NCBI RefSeq assembly: GCF_902141845.1
Contig: NZ_CABFPH010000014.1
Coordinates: 17,308-81,307, forward strand
DNA: 64,000 nucleotides
Direction: 5' to 3'
Source: Methylobacterium symbioticum
GTDB lineage: Bacteria > Pseudomonadota > Alphaproteobacteria > Rhizobiales > Beijerinckiaceae
Of this stretch, positions 1 to 8,596 are shown piece after piece (within the stretch, counting starts at the first letter, position 1; every line of letters starts with the position of its first letter). A program made the translations under genes and the position numbers. The notes under the pieces are model-generated. The model made no database searches. It was not told the origin of the DNA and saw nothing but the letters and a program-made list of their open reading frames with translations.

Positions 1-337
1 GCCCGCGCGGCGTCGCCATGCGGAAGCGCATCTCGAAGGCGACGCCCCGGAACACCAGCGCCAGCAGCATCAGGATCAGTGGCATGTACAGGGCGGGCAG
101 GATCGTGGCGTAGGCCAGCGGAAACACCGCAAACAACCCGCCGCCGCCCAGCACGAGCCAAGTCTCGTTGCCGTCCCAGACGGGGGCGACCGAGTTCACC
201 ATCACGTCCCGCTCGGCCTTGCCGCGCACCGCCGGGAACAGGATGCCGAGCCCGAGATCGAACCCGTCCATCGCCACGTAGAGAAACACGGCGGTGGCGA
301 TGAGGATCGCCCAGATGAGGGTTAGATCGAGGTCCAT
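1..337 (-). CDS. cydB: cytochrome bd quinol oxidase subunit II, N-terminal part (cut by window edge)
   Basis: Only the first 112 residues are present; the gene runs off the left edge. The start is the ATG at 335-337, 12 bases downstream of the cydA stop, so the two form an operon. Visible family signatures are the first membrane helix with DGFDLGLG, then WDGNETWLV and a second hydrophobic stretch rich in Leu and Ala. In the family, subunit II pairs with subunit I in the inner membrane to oxidise quinol and reduce oxygen to water. Confidence is high for the family. Whether the rest of the gene is intact cannot be seen. Confidence 0.93.
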   Translation of the reverse strand, partial: MDLDLTLIWAILIATAVFLYVAMDGFDLGLGILFPAVRGKAERDVMVNSVAPVWDGNETWLVLGGGGLFAVFPLAYATILPALYMPLILMLLALVFRGVAFEMRFRMATPRG

Positions 338-349
338 GACAGCCTCCCC

Positions 350-1774
350 TCACTCGGCCGGTTGCAGGTGCGCGTCACCGGCGAGTGCCGGCGCCGGAGT
401 AATGCCCGCCGTGCGGACCGGCTGGCCGACGGGCGGGCCGGATTCGTGCGGTCGCGGGGTCTGGTTGAACAGGTGGAACAGGTACCAGATGCCCGCCCCG
501 AACACCGCGAAGTAGACCAGCGCGAAGGCCGCGAGGGAGGCCGCCACGGCGGGGGCGGCGATGGGTGAGACGCTGTCGGCGGTGCGCAGCAGGCCGTAGA
601 CCGTGAAGGGCTGGCGGCCGGTTTCCGTCACCACCCAGCCCGCCGTCACCGCGATCAGCCCCGAGGGGCCCATCGCCACGGCGAAGCGGTGCAGCCAGGG
701 CGTCTCGAACAGGCGGCCCTTGTACCGCAGAAACAGCGACCACAGGCCGAGGCCGATCATCAGCATGCCGAGCCCGACCATCACCCGGAAGGCCCAGAAC
801 ACCAGCGGCAGGTTGGTCGGCCACGTGTCGCGCGGCAGGTCCTTCAGGCCCGTGACCTTCGCGTTCAGATCATGCGCGAGATAGAGGCTGGCGAGGCCCG
901 GGATGCCGATCTCGTATTTGGTCTCGGCGGCCTGCGCGTCCGGCCAGCCGAACAGAATCGAGGGCGCGCGGGTCACGCTGTCGAAGTGGCCCTCCATCGC
1001 CGCGACCTTGGCGGGCTGGTGGTGGTAGCTGTTCCCGCCGTGCAGGTCGCCGAGCACCAGTTGCACCGGGGCGACGATCGCCGCCATCCACATCGCCATG
1101 GAGAACATCAGCCGGGCGCGGGGATTGGTCCGGTCGCGCAGCAGGTGCCACGCGCCGACCGCGCCGACGATCATCGCCGTCGTCAGATAGGCCGCCGTCA
1201 CGGTGTGGGCGAAGCGGTAGGGGAAGGACGGGTTGAAGATCACCGCCGTCCAGCTCTCCGGCACGAACCGGCCGTCGGCATCGAGCGAGTAGCCCGCGGG
1301 CGTCTGCATCCAGGAATTGGCGGACAATATCCAGAAGGCCGAGAGCAGCGTGCCGCCCGCGACGAGGCAGGTCGCCAGGAAGTGCAGGCGGGGGCCCACC
1401 CGCTCCATCCCGAACAGCATCACCCCGAGGAAGCCCGCCTCCAGGAAGAAGGCGGTCAGCACCTCATAGCCGAGCAGCGGCCCGAGCACGGGAGCGGTCT
1501 TGTCCGAGAAGACCGACCAGTTGGTGCCGAACTGGTAGCTCATCACCAGCCCCGACACGACGCCCATGGCGAAGGCTACGGCGAAGACCTTCAGCCAGTA
1601 GCGGTAGGTGTCGAGATAGACTGGCTTGTCGGTGGCGAGCCAGAAGGCTTCCAGCACCGCGAGATAGCTCGCCAGCCCGATGGTGAAAGCCGGGAACAGG
1701 AAGTGCCAGACGACCGTGAAGGCGAACTGACTGCGGGCGAGGTCGAGCGCGCTCGGGAGATGGTTGGCCAGCAT
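350..1774 (-). CDS. cydA: cytochrome bd quinol oxidase subunit I (cyanide-insensitive type)
   Basis: 474-residue integral membrane haem protein, the catalytic subunit of a bd-type terminal oxidase. The start was set at the ATG at 1772-1774 ([10 protein letters not shown]), because the open frame continues 35 residues upstream with sequence that does not look like the family. The N-terminal helix has [17 protein letters not shown] with a haem-ligand-type His, and the C-terminal part has [11 protein letters not shown], the GRQP quinol-site motif. The Q loop is short ([11 protein letters not shown]), which in the family points to the CIO (cyanide-insensitive) class. It is followed by cydB. Next to sulfide genes, a sulfide-tolerant oxidase makes sense, but that link is inference. 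Confidence 0.93.
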   Translation of the reverse strand: MLANHLPSALDLARSQFAFTVVWHFLFPAFTIGLASYLAVLEAFWLATDKPVYLDTYRYWLKVFAVAFAMGVVSGLVMSYQFGTNWSVFSDKTAPVLGPLLGYEVLTAFFLEAGFLGVMLFGMERVGPRLHFLATCLVAGGTLLSAFWILSANSWMQTPAGYSLDADGRFVPESWTAVIFNPSFPYRFAHTVTAAYLTTAMIVGAVGAWHLLRDRTNPRARLMFSMAMWMAAIVAPVQLVLGDLHGGNSYHHQPAKVAAMEGHFDSVTRAPSILFGWPDAQAAETKYEIGIPGLASLYLAHDLNAKVTGLKDLPRDTWPTNLPLVFWAFRVMVGLGMLMIGLGLWSLFLRYKGRLFETPWLHRFAVAMGPSGLIAVTAGWVVTETGRQPFTVYGLLRTADSVSPIAAPAVAASLAAFALVYFAVFGAGIWYLFHLFNQTPRPHESGPPVGQPVRTAGITPAPALAGDAHLQPAE

Positions 1775-1924
1775 CCGTGGGCGCTGCCTTTGGCGGGAAT
1801 GGGGACATCCGGGAGGCCCGCCATGGACCGTACCGAACCAAGCATGCCGCCGGAATGTCGCCCCGCCTTCATATGCCACAGCTCGGGCGTGTCAATACAA
1901 GTTTATGATGCGAAGACCTACTCG

Positions 1925-1940
1925 ATATGAATTTGCATAT
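1925..1940. promoter_or_regulatory. candidate AT-rich palindromic operator upstream of the peroxiredoxin-arsR pair
   Basis: The sequence ATATG-aatttg-CATAT is a 5-N6-5 inverted repeat in an AT-rich patch inside otherwise very GC-rich DNA. It lies in the 229-base gap between the divergent cydA and peroxiredoxin genes, 64 bases before the peroxiredoxin start. ArsR/BigR-type repressors bind AT-rich dyads, and an ArsR gene is second in the downstream operon, so autoregulation is a reasonable inference. It could also affect cydAB. Confidence 0.45.
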
Positions 1941-2003
1941 TGACCGGCATCGTAGCGAGGTCCACGGTGCTGACCACACTGTTGAAACGTCGAGAGTTGT
2001 TCC

Positions 2004-2663
2004 ATGAGTATCGAAACCGACACCGATCCGCCCGTGCCGCCGCCCGCCTGCCCGCCGATCATCGGCGACGTCGCGCCGAACTTTCGCGCGCGGACGACGA
2101 TGGGCCCGCGGACGCTCGCCTCGTATCGCGGACGCTGGCTGGTGTTCTTCTCCCACCCGGCCGACTTCACCCCCGTCTGCACCAGCGAGTTCGTCGCGTT
2201 CGCCCAGGCCTACGAGGCCTTTCGGGACACCGACTGCGACCTGCTCGCCCTGTCCGTCGACAGCCTTTCCTCCCACTTGGCCTGGAAGCACAGCATCGAG
2301 CAGCGTTTCGGCGTGCGGGTGCCATTCCCTATCGTCGAAGATCCCGCCATGGGCATCGCCCGGGCCTACGGCATGCTGCCGGCTGGCTCGACGTCGAGCG
2401 CCACCGTCCGGACCACGTTCGTCATCGATCCTGAAGGCATCGTGCGGGCGCTGGTCGCCTACCCGCTGACGGTGGGCCGCAGCATCGCCGAGATCCTTCG
2501 GCTGGTGCAGGCGCTCCAAGCCTGCGACGCATCGGACGTCTCGACGCCGGAGGGATGGCAACCCGGCGACCAGGTGCTTGTGAACCCGCCTCTGACGAGC
2601 GACGAGATCGCCCAGCCAGGCGCTGCGGGGCAGGACTGGTACTACCGCTTGGGAAGCCTGTGA
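2004..2663 (+). CDS. peroxiredoxin (AhpC/TSA, Prx6-like)
   Basis: 219-residue thiol peroxidase. The N-terminal thioredoxin fold holds the peroxidatic cysteine motif FTPVCTSEF (Cys near residue 58), preceded by a Pro-rich leader (PPVPPPACPP). The C-terminal extension, with GWQPGDQVLVNPP, is the arrangement seen in Prx6-type enzymes, which reduce peroxides in the cytoplasm. The start ATG follows the candidate operator by about 60 bases. The stop overlaps the start of the downstream arsR gene by one base (TGATG), so the two are co-translated. No signal peptide is visible. Role in sulfide-linked oxidative stress is inferred from the neighbours only. Confidence 0.88.
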   Translation: MSIETDTDPPVPPPACPPIIGDVAPNFRARTTMGPRTLASYRGRWLVFFSHPADFTPVCTSEFVAFAQAYEAFRDTDCDLLALSVDSLSSHLAWKHSIEQRFGVRVPFPIVEDPAMGIARAYGMLPAGSTSSATVRTTFVIDPEGIVRALVAYPLTVGRSIAEILRLVQALQACDASDVSTPEGWQPGDQVLVNPPLTSDEIAQPGAAGQDWYYRLGSL

Positions 2664-3049
2664 TGGCCTCCGGCACGGACGAGGCGACGGCGATCCTGAT
2701 CGCCGACCTGCTCAAGGTCGCCGCCAACCCGAACCGGCTGCGCATCCTGTATCTCCTGGCGGAGGGAGAGCGATCCGTCTCTGAGATCGAGCAGCAGCTC
2801 GGCATCCGCCAACCAACGCTGTCGCAGCAGCTCGGGGAGCTGCGCAACGCTGAGGTCGTGGCCACGCGGCGCGAGCACAAGGTGGTGTTCTACAGCCTGA
2901 GCGACGCCCGCATGCAGGCCCTCCTCGACGCGTTCGACGACATCCTGATCGCGGGTCGACCGCGGAGAAGCTTGCCTGCGCGCAGCCCGGATGCGCGAGC
3001 GCGGGCGCTCGGCCAAGCGGCGATGTTCGGTCAGGTCGGAGAACCTTGA
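2663..3049 (+). CDS. ArsR-family regulator without cysteines
   Basis: 128-residue winged helix-turn-helix repressor. The start is the ATG overlapping the peroxiredoxin stop; an upstream extension of the frame overlaps that gene and was dropped. The core runs NPNRLRILYLLAEGERSVSE, then the recognition helix IRQPTLSQQLGELR and the wing VVATRREHKVVFYSL, all BigR/SqrR-like. The two cysteines that sense persulfide in BigR are absent: the first is replaced by Tyr and no Cys occurs anywhere in the protein. It is therefore either a sensor of another signal or uses other residues. Probable target: the dyad at 1925-1940. Confidence 0.85.
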   Translation: MASGTDEATAILIADLLKVAANPNRLRILYLLAEGERSVSEIEQQLGIRQPTLSQQLGELRNAEVVATRREHKVVFYSLSDARMQALLDAFDDILIAGRPRRSLPARSPDARARALGQAAMFGQVGEP

Positions 3050-3181
3050 CGGACGCTGTCGCTCCGTTCCTAGCGCCGCTCGCTGGCGCTGGCGCGCCGC
3101 TCCGAACACGTGCCTCACGGTCCGGAACCCTAGCTGTCGGCTGAGGGCATGCGATTGAGCCCGCATCGTCGACGCACAGCG

Positions 3182-3210
3182 AGCGGCGCCGGGACAAAGC
3201 CGGCGCCGCT
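3182..3210. terminator. hairpin between convergent genes
   Basis: An 11-base perfect stem, agcggcgccgg with ccggcgccgct, closes a 7-base loop between the convergent arsR and SQR-fusion stops. There is no clear T-tract on either side, so it may act as a bidirectional or factor-assisted terminator. Confidence 0.6.
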
Positions 3211-3215
3211 TAGCT

Positions 3216-4892
3216 TCAGGCGGCTGCCTTCTCCGGCTTAGCCATCCATTCGCGTCCCTTGAGCATGGCCTTCCAGTAGATTGGAGGCAGCATCCGCTCC
3301 TTCAGGAGCCATGCGAGGTGGCTCGGCTTCGTCCCGTCGATCAGCCATGCGGGGAAGCTCGGCATGAGCTTGCCGCCGTAGCCGAACTCCGCGAGCAGGA
3401 TCTTACCTCGCTCGACCGTGAGCGGACACGAGCCGTAGCCGTCGTAGGCGACCTCGGCCCCGCGCAGGTGGCCCATCTCGACGAGGAGGTTGTGGGCCAC
3501 CACGGGCGCCTGCTTGCGCGCGGCGGCGGCGGTCTTGGCGTTGGGCGCGTTGCAGGCGTCGCCGAGCGCGTAGACCTCGGGGAAGCGACGGTGTCGCAGG
3601 CTCCCGGGGTCCACATCGACCCAGCCGGCGGCATCGGCCAGGGGCGAGACGCGGACGAAGTCGGGCGCCTGCTGCGGCGGGACGACGTGGATCATGTCGA
3701 AGCCGGTCTCAACCGTCTCGCTGCCGCCCTCCTCCGTCTTGCGCGAGAACCACGCGCGCCGAGCCGGACCGTCGATCCGGGTCAGGGTGTGATTGAAATT
3801 CAGGTTCGCGTCGTAGCGCTTCACGTAATTCATCAGGGCCGGGACGTATTCCTTCACGCCGAACAGGACTGGACCGGCATTGTAGAGCTCGACCGCGATG
3901 TCCCCGAGCCGCCCCTGCCGCAGCCAGTGGTCGGCGGAAAGGTACATCGCCTTCTGCGGGGCGCCGGCGCACTTGATCGGCATCGGCGGCTGCGTGAAGA
4001 CGGCGCGGCCCGCCCGCAGGTTCCGCACGAGGTCCCAGGTGTAGGGGGCGAGGTCGTAGCGGTAGTTCGAGGTGACCCCGTTCCGCCCGAGGGTTTCGGC
4101 GAGCCCCTCGATGCCGGCCCAGTTCAGCTTGAGGCCGGGCGCGACCACGAGGCGGTCGTAGCGCACCACCCGGCACCCTTCCAAGATTACCGCCTTGCGC
4201 TCGGGCTCGAAGGCCGCAACCGCCGCCTTGATCCAGCGCACGCCGTTCGGGATCAGGGAAGCCATGGTCCTGGCCGTGGCGGCGGGCTCGAACACTCCGC
4301 CGCCGACCATCGTCCAGCCCGGCTGGTAATAGTGCACGTCCGCCGGATCGATGACGGCGATGTCGAGGTCGGGTTTGCGCGCCTTCAGGCTCGCCGCGAC
4401 GGCGATGCCGCCGGCCCCGCCGCCGACGACGACCACACTGTGGAACTGGTCGGCGTGCTCAGTAGGAACCCGGCCGCCTGCCGCGATGCGCCGGACGACG
4501 CCGCTCAGTTCGTATCCGGCCGCCTTGGTGGCAGCCAGGATGTCCGGAAGCGGCCGCGCAGCTGCCGCCTCGCCGAGCGCCCACAGCGTCGCGGAGCGGG
4601 TTCCGGTGCGGCAGAAGGCGAGCACCGGCTTCGGCAGGGCCGCGAGCTCGCCGCGGAAGGCCATCACATCCCCATCCGTCACCTTGCCCGACGTGACGGG
4701 TAGGTACCGCGCCTCCAGGCCGGCCGCACGCGCGGCGGCCTCCAACTCCGAGAAGCCCGGCTGGTCGCCGCCCTCGCCATCGGGGCGGTTGCAGATCACC
4801 GCCCGGAAGCCCGACTCGGCCGCCGCCGCGAGATCGGAGGGAGCGAGCTGACCCGTCACCGACAGGTCCGGGGAGAGGCGTTTGACGTCCAT
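3216..4892 (-). CDS. bifunctional PTP-like (BLH/TIGR01244) domain fused to sulfide:quinone oxidoreductase
   Basis: 558-residue fusion. Residues 1-110 form a small phosphatase-like or sulfurtransferase-like domain with the active-site loop FCRTGTRSATLW (a CxxGxR cradle). From about residue 150 comes an FAD-binding oxidoreductase with the Rossmann motif VVVVGGGAGG and type II SQR hallmarks: YYQPGWTMVGGG, IKCAGAPQKAMYL and YALGDACNAPNAKTAAAARK, keeping both redox cysteines. In the family, SQR oxidises sulfide to persulfide on the membrane and passes electrons to quinone. It is transcribed divergently from the TauE-DUF2892-MBL-YedE series. Other genomes carry this fusion. The function of the first domain is not settled. 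Confidence 0.88.
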   Translation of the reverse strand: MDVKRLSPDLSVTGQLAPSDLAAAAESGFRAVICNRPDGEGGDQPGFSELEAAARAAGLEARYLPVTSGKVTDGDVMAFRGELAALPKPVLAFCRTGTRSATLWALGEAAAARPLPDILAATKAAGYELSGVVRRIAAGGRVPTEHADQFHSVVVVGGGAGGIAVAASLKARKPDLDIAVIDPADVHYYQPGWTMVGGGVFEPAATARTMASLIPNGVRWIKAAVAAFEPERKAVILEGCRVVRYDRLVVAPGLKLNWAGIEGLAETLGRNGVTSNYRYDLAPYTWDLVRNLRAGRAVFTQPPMPIKCAGAPQKAMYLSADHWLRQGRLGDIAVELYNAGPVLFGVKEYVPALMNYVKRYDANLNFNHTLTRIDGPARRAWFSRKTEEGGSETVETGFDMIHVVPPQQAPDFVRVSPLADAAGWVDVDPGSLRHRRFPEVYALGDACNAPNAKTAAAARKQAPVVAHNLLVEMGHLRGAEVAYDGYGSCPLTVERGKILLAEFGYGGKLMPSFPAWLIDGTKPSHLAWLLKERMLPPIYWKAMLKGREWMAKPEKAAA

Positions 4893-4912
4893 GGCTAGAT
4901 CCTCATCTGATA

Positions 4913-4945
4913 GATTTATATTATGAGTTGCGATTTCTATAAATC
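4913..4945. promoter_or_regulatory. AT-rich inverted repeat in the SQR/TauE divergent promoter
   Basis: Perfect 8-base arms gattata-like, read as gatttata (4913-4920) and tataaatc (4938-4945), are separated by 17 bases. They lie 20 bases upstream of the SQR-fusion start in the most AT-rich stretch of the locus (about 4905-5030, including a T7 run near 5010). This is a plausible binding site for one of the ArsR-type sulfur regulators and could control both divergent operons. Confidence 0.45.
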
Positions 4946-5107
4946 ATACGTTGACCTCCACCGCAAGAAGGTCCACCAGTGACGAAAGCGACGATCCTTT
5001 CATTTTGTTTTTTTATTAAATGAATGACAGTCGGGATCGGGGCTTGCCGGCCGCCGACCGGCTCGACCGGTCGTCGACAAGGCCCCTGGACGCGGAGGTC
5101 ACCGCCG

Positions 5108-5893
5108 ATGAATGCGCTTCCCGCCATCTTGTCCGGCTCAGGGGTCGGCTTCACGCTCGGACTCATCGGCGGCGGCGGCTCGATCCTGGCGACGCCGCTT
5201 CTGCTGTACGTGGTCGGCATGGCCCAGCCGCACCTCGCCATTGGAACCGGCGCTCTGGCGGTCGCGGCCAACGCGTTCCTGACCCTCGTCGGGCACGCCA
5301 GGTCCGGCAACGTGCGTTGGCGCTGCGCCGTCGTGTTCGCCGGAGTCGGCATCCTTGGCGCCCTCGTCGGCTCGACGTTCGGCAAGGCGGTCGACGGCCA
5401 GCGCCTGCTCTTCCTCTTCGCGATGCTGATGGTCGTCGTGGGCATCCACATGCTGCGGGGTCGCAAGGTTCAGAGTGGAACCTCGGAGCCTGTCGGATGC
5501 GGTCCGGTACCGAGTTGGAAGGTCGTGGCCGTCGCCTTCGCGGTCGGGGTCCTGTCGGGCTTCTTCGGGATCGGCGGCGGGTTCCTGATCGTGCCGGGCC
5601 TCGTCTTCGCCACCGGCATGCCGCTGATCACTGCGGTCGGCACCTCGCTGCTCGCCGTTGGTGCCTTCGGCCTCGCCACAGCAACGAATTACGCCCTGTC
5701 CGGAATGGTCGATTGGGCCGTCGCCGGGGAATTCATCGCCGGCGGCCTCGTCGGCGGTTTCTTGGGTATGCGGCTGGCCAACCGGCTCTCTGGCTACAAG
5801 GGCGCGCTCGACACGGTATTCGCCACCGTCATCTTCGGTGTCGCCGGCTACATGCTCTACCGCAACGCCGGCGCTTTCGCCGCGACGCCTTGA
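5108..5893 (+). CDS. TauE/SafE-family sulfite exporter-like permease
   Basis: 261-residue integral membrane protein. The start ATG at 5108 was chosen because it begins directly at the first membrane helix; the upstream frame is charged and unrelated. The two half-repeats are visible: GLIGGGGSILATPLL in the first and GFFGIGGGFLIVPGL in the second, each followed by a GT(G/S)xLAV segment, as in TauE/SafE. The family exports sulfite or other small organosulfur anions. It heads a series with the DUF2892, MBL and YedE genes. A paralog lies at 22183-22992, with the same motifs. Confidence 0.87.
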   Translation: MNALPAILSGSGVGFTLGLIGGGGSILATPLLLYVVGMAQPHLAIGTGALAVAANAFLTLVGHARSGNVRWRCAVVFAGVGILGALVGSTFGKAVDGQRLLFLFAMLMVVVGIHMLRGRKVQSGTSEPVGCGPVPSWKVVAVAFAVGVLSGFFGIGGGFLIVPGLVFATGMPLITAVGTSLLAVGAFGLATATNYALSGMVDWAVAGEFIAGGLVGGFLGMRLANRLSGYKGALDTVFATVIFGVAGYMLYRNAGAFAATP

Positions 5894-5967
5894 CCGTCGC
5901 CGAGGCGGGCGCCCGGTGCCGCACCCGCTTCGATGACCACCGGACGGCACCTTTCAGGAAAACCGCC

Positions 5968-6180
5968 ATGACCCCCAATGTCGGTAGCATCGATCGCATC
6001 CTGCGCCTCGTCGTCGGCCTTCTGATCGCAGGCCTGGGCTACACGATGCTCGCCGGAGTCTGGGCCCTTGCCGCCGTCGGCATCGGCGCCGTGATGGCGT
6101 TGACCGCCCTCGTCGGGTTCTGCCCAGCCTACACGATCCTAGGGATCAACACCTGCCGACGCCGGCTTCCCGGCGCGTGA
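5968..6180 (+). CDS. DUF2892 (YgaP-type membrane) protein
   Basis: 70-residue protein with two hydrophobic helices: an N-terminal VGSIDRILRLVVGLLIAG segment and a second one ending GFCPAYTILGINTC. This is the short two-helix domain found alone or at the C-terminus of rhodanese YgaP. The ATG at 5968 is the only sensible start. It sits 74 bases after the TauE gene and 37 before the MBL gene, so it belongs to the same sulfur operon. Its exact biochemical role is unknown. Confidence 0.85.
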   Translation: MTPNVGSIDRILRLVVGLLIAGLGYTMLAGVWALAAVGIGAVMALTALVGFCPAYTILGINTCRRRLPGA

Positions 6181-6217
6181 CCCCACCCGTCCAAGGACGA
6201 CCGACAGGAGACAAGCA

Positions 6218-7117
6218 ATGACCGAAGCCCGTGGCCCCGAACCCGTCATCCAAGCCTTCTTCGACGAGCCCACCAACACGGTGAGCTACATCGTGGCCGA
6301 TCCCGAGACGAAGCAGGCGGCCTTCATCGATCCGGTGCTCGACTACGATCACAACGGCGGCAGCGTCGACACTCGCTCCGTTGAGGCGATGCTGACGGCC
6401 GCCGACGAGGCGGGCTACACGGTGGTCTGGACGCTGGAAACCCACGCGCACGCCGACCACCTCTCCGGCTCGCCCTACGTGAAGGCCAAGACCGGCACGA
6501 AGATCGGCATCGGCGAGCACATCAAGGAGGTCCAGAAGATCTTCCGCCCGGTCTTCAACGCCACCGACCTAAAGACCGACGGCAGCGATTTCGACCACCT
6601 CTTCGTGGACGGCGAGACGTTTGCCATCGGCAATCTCGCCGTCGAGGTGCTGTACACGCCAGGCCATACGCCGGCTGACATCTGCTACCGCATCGGCGGC
6701 CACGTCTTCGTCGGCGATACGCTGTTCATGCCCGATTTCGGTACCGCGCGGGCCGACTTCCCCGGCGGCGACGTGCGCACCCTCTATCGCTCGATCCGCA
6801 AGTTGCTGGCCCTGCCTCCGGCGACGGTGCTTCACCTCTGCCACGACTACAAGGCGCCGGGCCGCGACGTGTACGCCTGGGAGACCACGGTCGGCGAGCA
6901 GCGCGAGCGCAACGTTCATGTGAAGGAGGGCGTGAGCGAGGAGGAGTTCACCGCCATGCGCACCGCCCGGGACGCGACGCTGGCTGCGCCGCGCCTTCTG
7001 CTGCCGTCGATCCAGGTCAATATCCGCGCCGGCAAGTTCCCCCCGGCCGAGGCGAACGGCGTTCGTTACCTGACCATTCCGGTCAAACTGAAAGGCGGAG
7101 CGGAATTGGGCGTTTGA
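6218..7117 (+). CDS. MBL-fold persulfide dioxygenase-like hydrolase (ETHE1/BLH family)
   Basis: 299 residues with the metallo-beta-lactamase metal motif THAHADHLSG (near residue 74), then YTPGHTPADICYRIG, VFVGDTLFMPDFG and LCHDYKAPGR. This order matches ETHE1/Blh persulfide dioxygenases, which oxidise glutathione persulfide to sulfite. The ATG follows a GGAG-type site (gacaggagaca). With SQR producing persulfide and TauE exporting sulfite, the gene fills the middle step of a detoxification route. A paralog is encoded at 21251-22162. No signal peptide, so cytoplasmic. Confidence 0.87.
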   Translation: MTEARGPEPVIQAFFDEPTNTVSYIVADPETKQAAFIDPVLDYDHNGGSVDTRSVEAMLTAADEAGYTVVWTLETHAHADHLSGSPYVKAKTGTKIGIGEHIKEVQKIFRPVFNATDLKTDGSDFDHLFVDGETFAIGNLAVEVLYTPGHTPADICYRIGGHVFVGDTLFMPDFGTARADFPGGDVRTLYRSIRKLLALPPATVLHLCHDYKAPGRDVYAWETTVGEQRERNVHVKEGVSEEEFTAMRTARDATLAAPRLLLPSIQVNIRAGKFPPAEANGVRYLTIPVKLKGGAELGV

Positions 7118-7150
7118 CAGGGCTCATCGGTATTGGGCGTACCTGAGCCG

Positions 7151-8194
7151 ATGATGGACCTCCTGCCTGCGCATCTCCTCCGGGCGGCCCTCGGCCTCGT
7201 GCTGGGTGCCGTGCTCGGGATGGTCGCGCGCCGGGGGCGGTTCTGCACGTTGGGCGCCATCGAAGATGCCGTCTATGCGCGCGACACGCGCCGCGCCCGG
7301 GCATGGTTGCTGGCCACCGGCATCGCCGTGGTGGGCACGCAGCTTTTGGAATCCGAATTCGGTCTCGACCTCGCCCGGTCGATCTATGCGGGGCCGCGCT
7401 TCGAATGGGGCGCGATGATCCTCGGCGGAACGATGTTCGGCTTCGGCATGGCGCTCGTCGGCACCTGCAGCTTCGGCGCGTTGCTGCGGCTCGGCGGGGG
7501 AGATCTGCGCGCCCTCCTCGTCCTCCTCGTGCTCGGCCTCTCGGCCTACATGGCGATCAGCGGCGTGACAGCCTTTCTGCGCGTGACGCTCACCGCACCG
7601 CTCAGCCTCGATCTCGGTAGCCAGCGGCTCGGGGCCTTGTTGAAGCTGGATCAGACCGGCCGCGTGGCCTTCAGCGTCATTGCAGGCATCGGCTTCTGCC
7701 TCGTGGCGCTGACGGGCAAAGACTTCCGTCGGACTCAGCGGCTCCTCATCGGCGCCATCGCCATCGGGCTCGTCATCGTCGCCGGGTGGTGGACGAACGG
7801 GAGCGCGGGTTTCGACGAGTTCGAAACCCGGGCGGTCGGCTCCTTCAGCTTCGCACGGCCGGTCGGCGATACCCTCCTCTATGCCATGCTCGCGAGCGGC
7901 ACGCGGATCGATTTCGGCGTGGCCTCGGTCCTCGGCGTCGTGCTCGGGTCCTTCGCGGCGGCGCGCGCTGCGGGTGAATTTCACTGGGAGGCGCCCGATG
8001 ATGCCCGCGAGGTGAAGCGCCACCTGCTCGGCGCCTTCCTGATGGGCACCGGCGGCGTCACGGCGCTGGGCTGCACCATCGGCCAGGGATTGAGCGGGCT
8101 TTCGACGCTGTCGGTCGGCTCGATTCTCGCCCTCGGCGCGATCCTCGTCGGGGCTCGCGCGGGGCTCTACTACCTCGTGGACCGGCACACTTGA
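7151..8194 (+). CDS. YeeE/YedE-family sulfur transporter, full length
   Basis: 347-residue membrane protein with about nine hydrophobic segments. A TTG 18 bases upstream also opens the frame, but the ATG-ATG at 7151 starts at a typical hydrophobic N-terminus and is preferred. Cysteine motifs typical of the YeeE thiosulfate-uptake family are present: RRGRFCTLGAIEDA, VGTCSFGALLRLGGG and GCTIGQGLSGLS. It closes the sulfur operon; its stop lies 12 bases from the convergent soxR stop. The second module carries two half-length relatives at 22989-23867. Confidence 0.85.
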   Translation: MMDLLPAHLLRAALGLVLGAVLGMVARRGRFCTLGAIEDAVYARDTRRARAWLLATGIAVVGTQLLESEFGLDLARSIYAGPRFEWGAMILGGTMFGFGMALVGTCSFGALLRLGGGDLRALLVLLVLGLSAYMAISGVTAFLRVTLTAPLSLDLGSQRLGALLKLDQTGRVAFSVIAGIGFCLVALTGKDFRRTQRLLIGAIAIGLVIVAGWWTNGSAGFDEFETRAVGSFSFARPVGDTLLYAMLASGTRIDFGVASVLGVVLGSFAAARAAGEFHWEAPDDAREVKRHLLGAFLMGTGGVTALGCTIGQGLSGLSTLSVGSILALGAILVGARAGLYYLVDRHT

Positions 8195-8206
8195 GGGTTT
8201 CGCCGG

Positions 8207-8566
8207 TTACGGTGTCCGTCCGTTGCAGAATGCGCGGTGCAGGGCGGCGATGATCTCGCGAACCTCGGGCCGGGCCAGCGCATAATAGATGTTCTTGCCG
8301 TCACGGCGGGCCTCGACGAGATCGTCGGCCCGTAACCGAGCCAGTTGCTGGGACACGGCCGGTTGCCGCAGATTCAGCAATTGCTCCAGTTCCGAGACCG
8401 AGCGCTCGCCCTCGACCAGCAGACAGAGGATGACGAGGCGCGCCTCGTGCCCGAGGGCTTTGAGCAGTTCGCTGGCATCGCGGGCATTGGCCAGCAACAG
8501 ATCCAGGTCGAGGCTGCCCGGGGCCTCGACGCTCGTCACCGGTTGCGCCTGTTGCAACGGCATCAT
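8207..8566 (-). CDS. soxR: SoxR/BigR-type persulfide-sensing ArsR repressor
   Basis: 119-residue winged-helix regulator. Recognition helix LRQPAVSQQLARLR, wing ARRDGKNIYYAL. Cys48 (VILCLLVEG) and Cys114 (RAFCNGR) occupy the positions of the redox pair in BigR/SqrR/SoxR, which forms a polysulfide bridge with reactive sulfur and releases DNA. It lies downstream of soxS on the same strand and divergent from soxW-X-Y-Z, the classic place for the Sox repressor. Expected operator: the soxS-soxW intergenic region (8963-9179). Confidence 0.85.
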   Translation of the reverse strand: MMPLQQAQPVTSVEAPGSLDLDLLLANARDASELLKALGHEARLVILCLLVEGERSVSELEQLLNLRQPAVSQQLARLRADDLVEARRDGKNIYYALARPEVREIIAALHRAFCNGRTP

Positions 8567-8596
8567 CCCACCCTTTTCCTCGCCGCCCGAAGCCCG

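Noticed and set aside
7121..7154. Hairpin (tcatcgg with ccgatga) around the yedE start as a riboswitch
   Set aside because: A single 7-base stem with a 17-base loop, no conserved aptamer features; could be chance in GC-rich DNA.
7124..8188. 354-codon minus-strand frame opposite yedE
   Set aside because: Shadow frame rich in Glu, Arg and Ala; the plus-strand membrane protein is clear.
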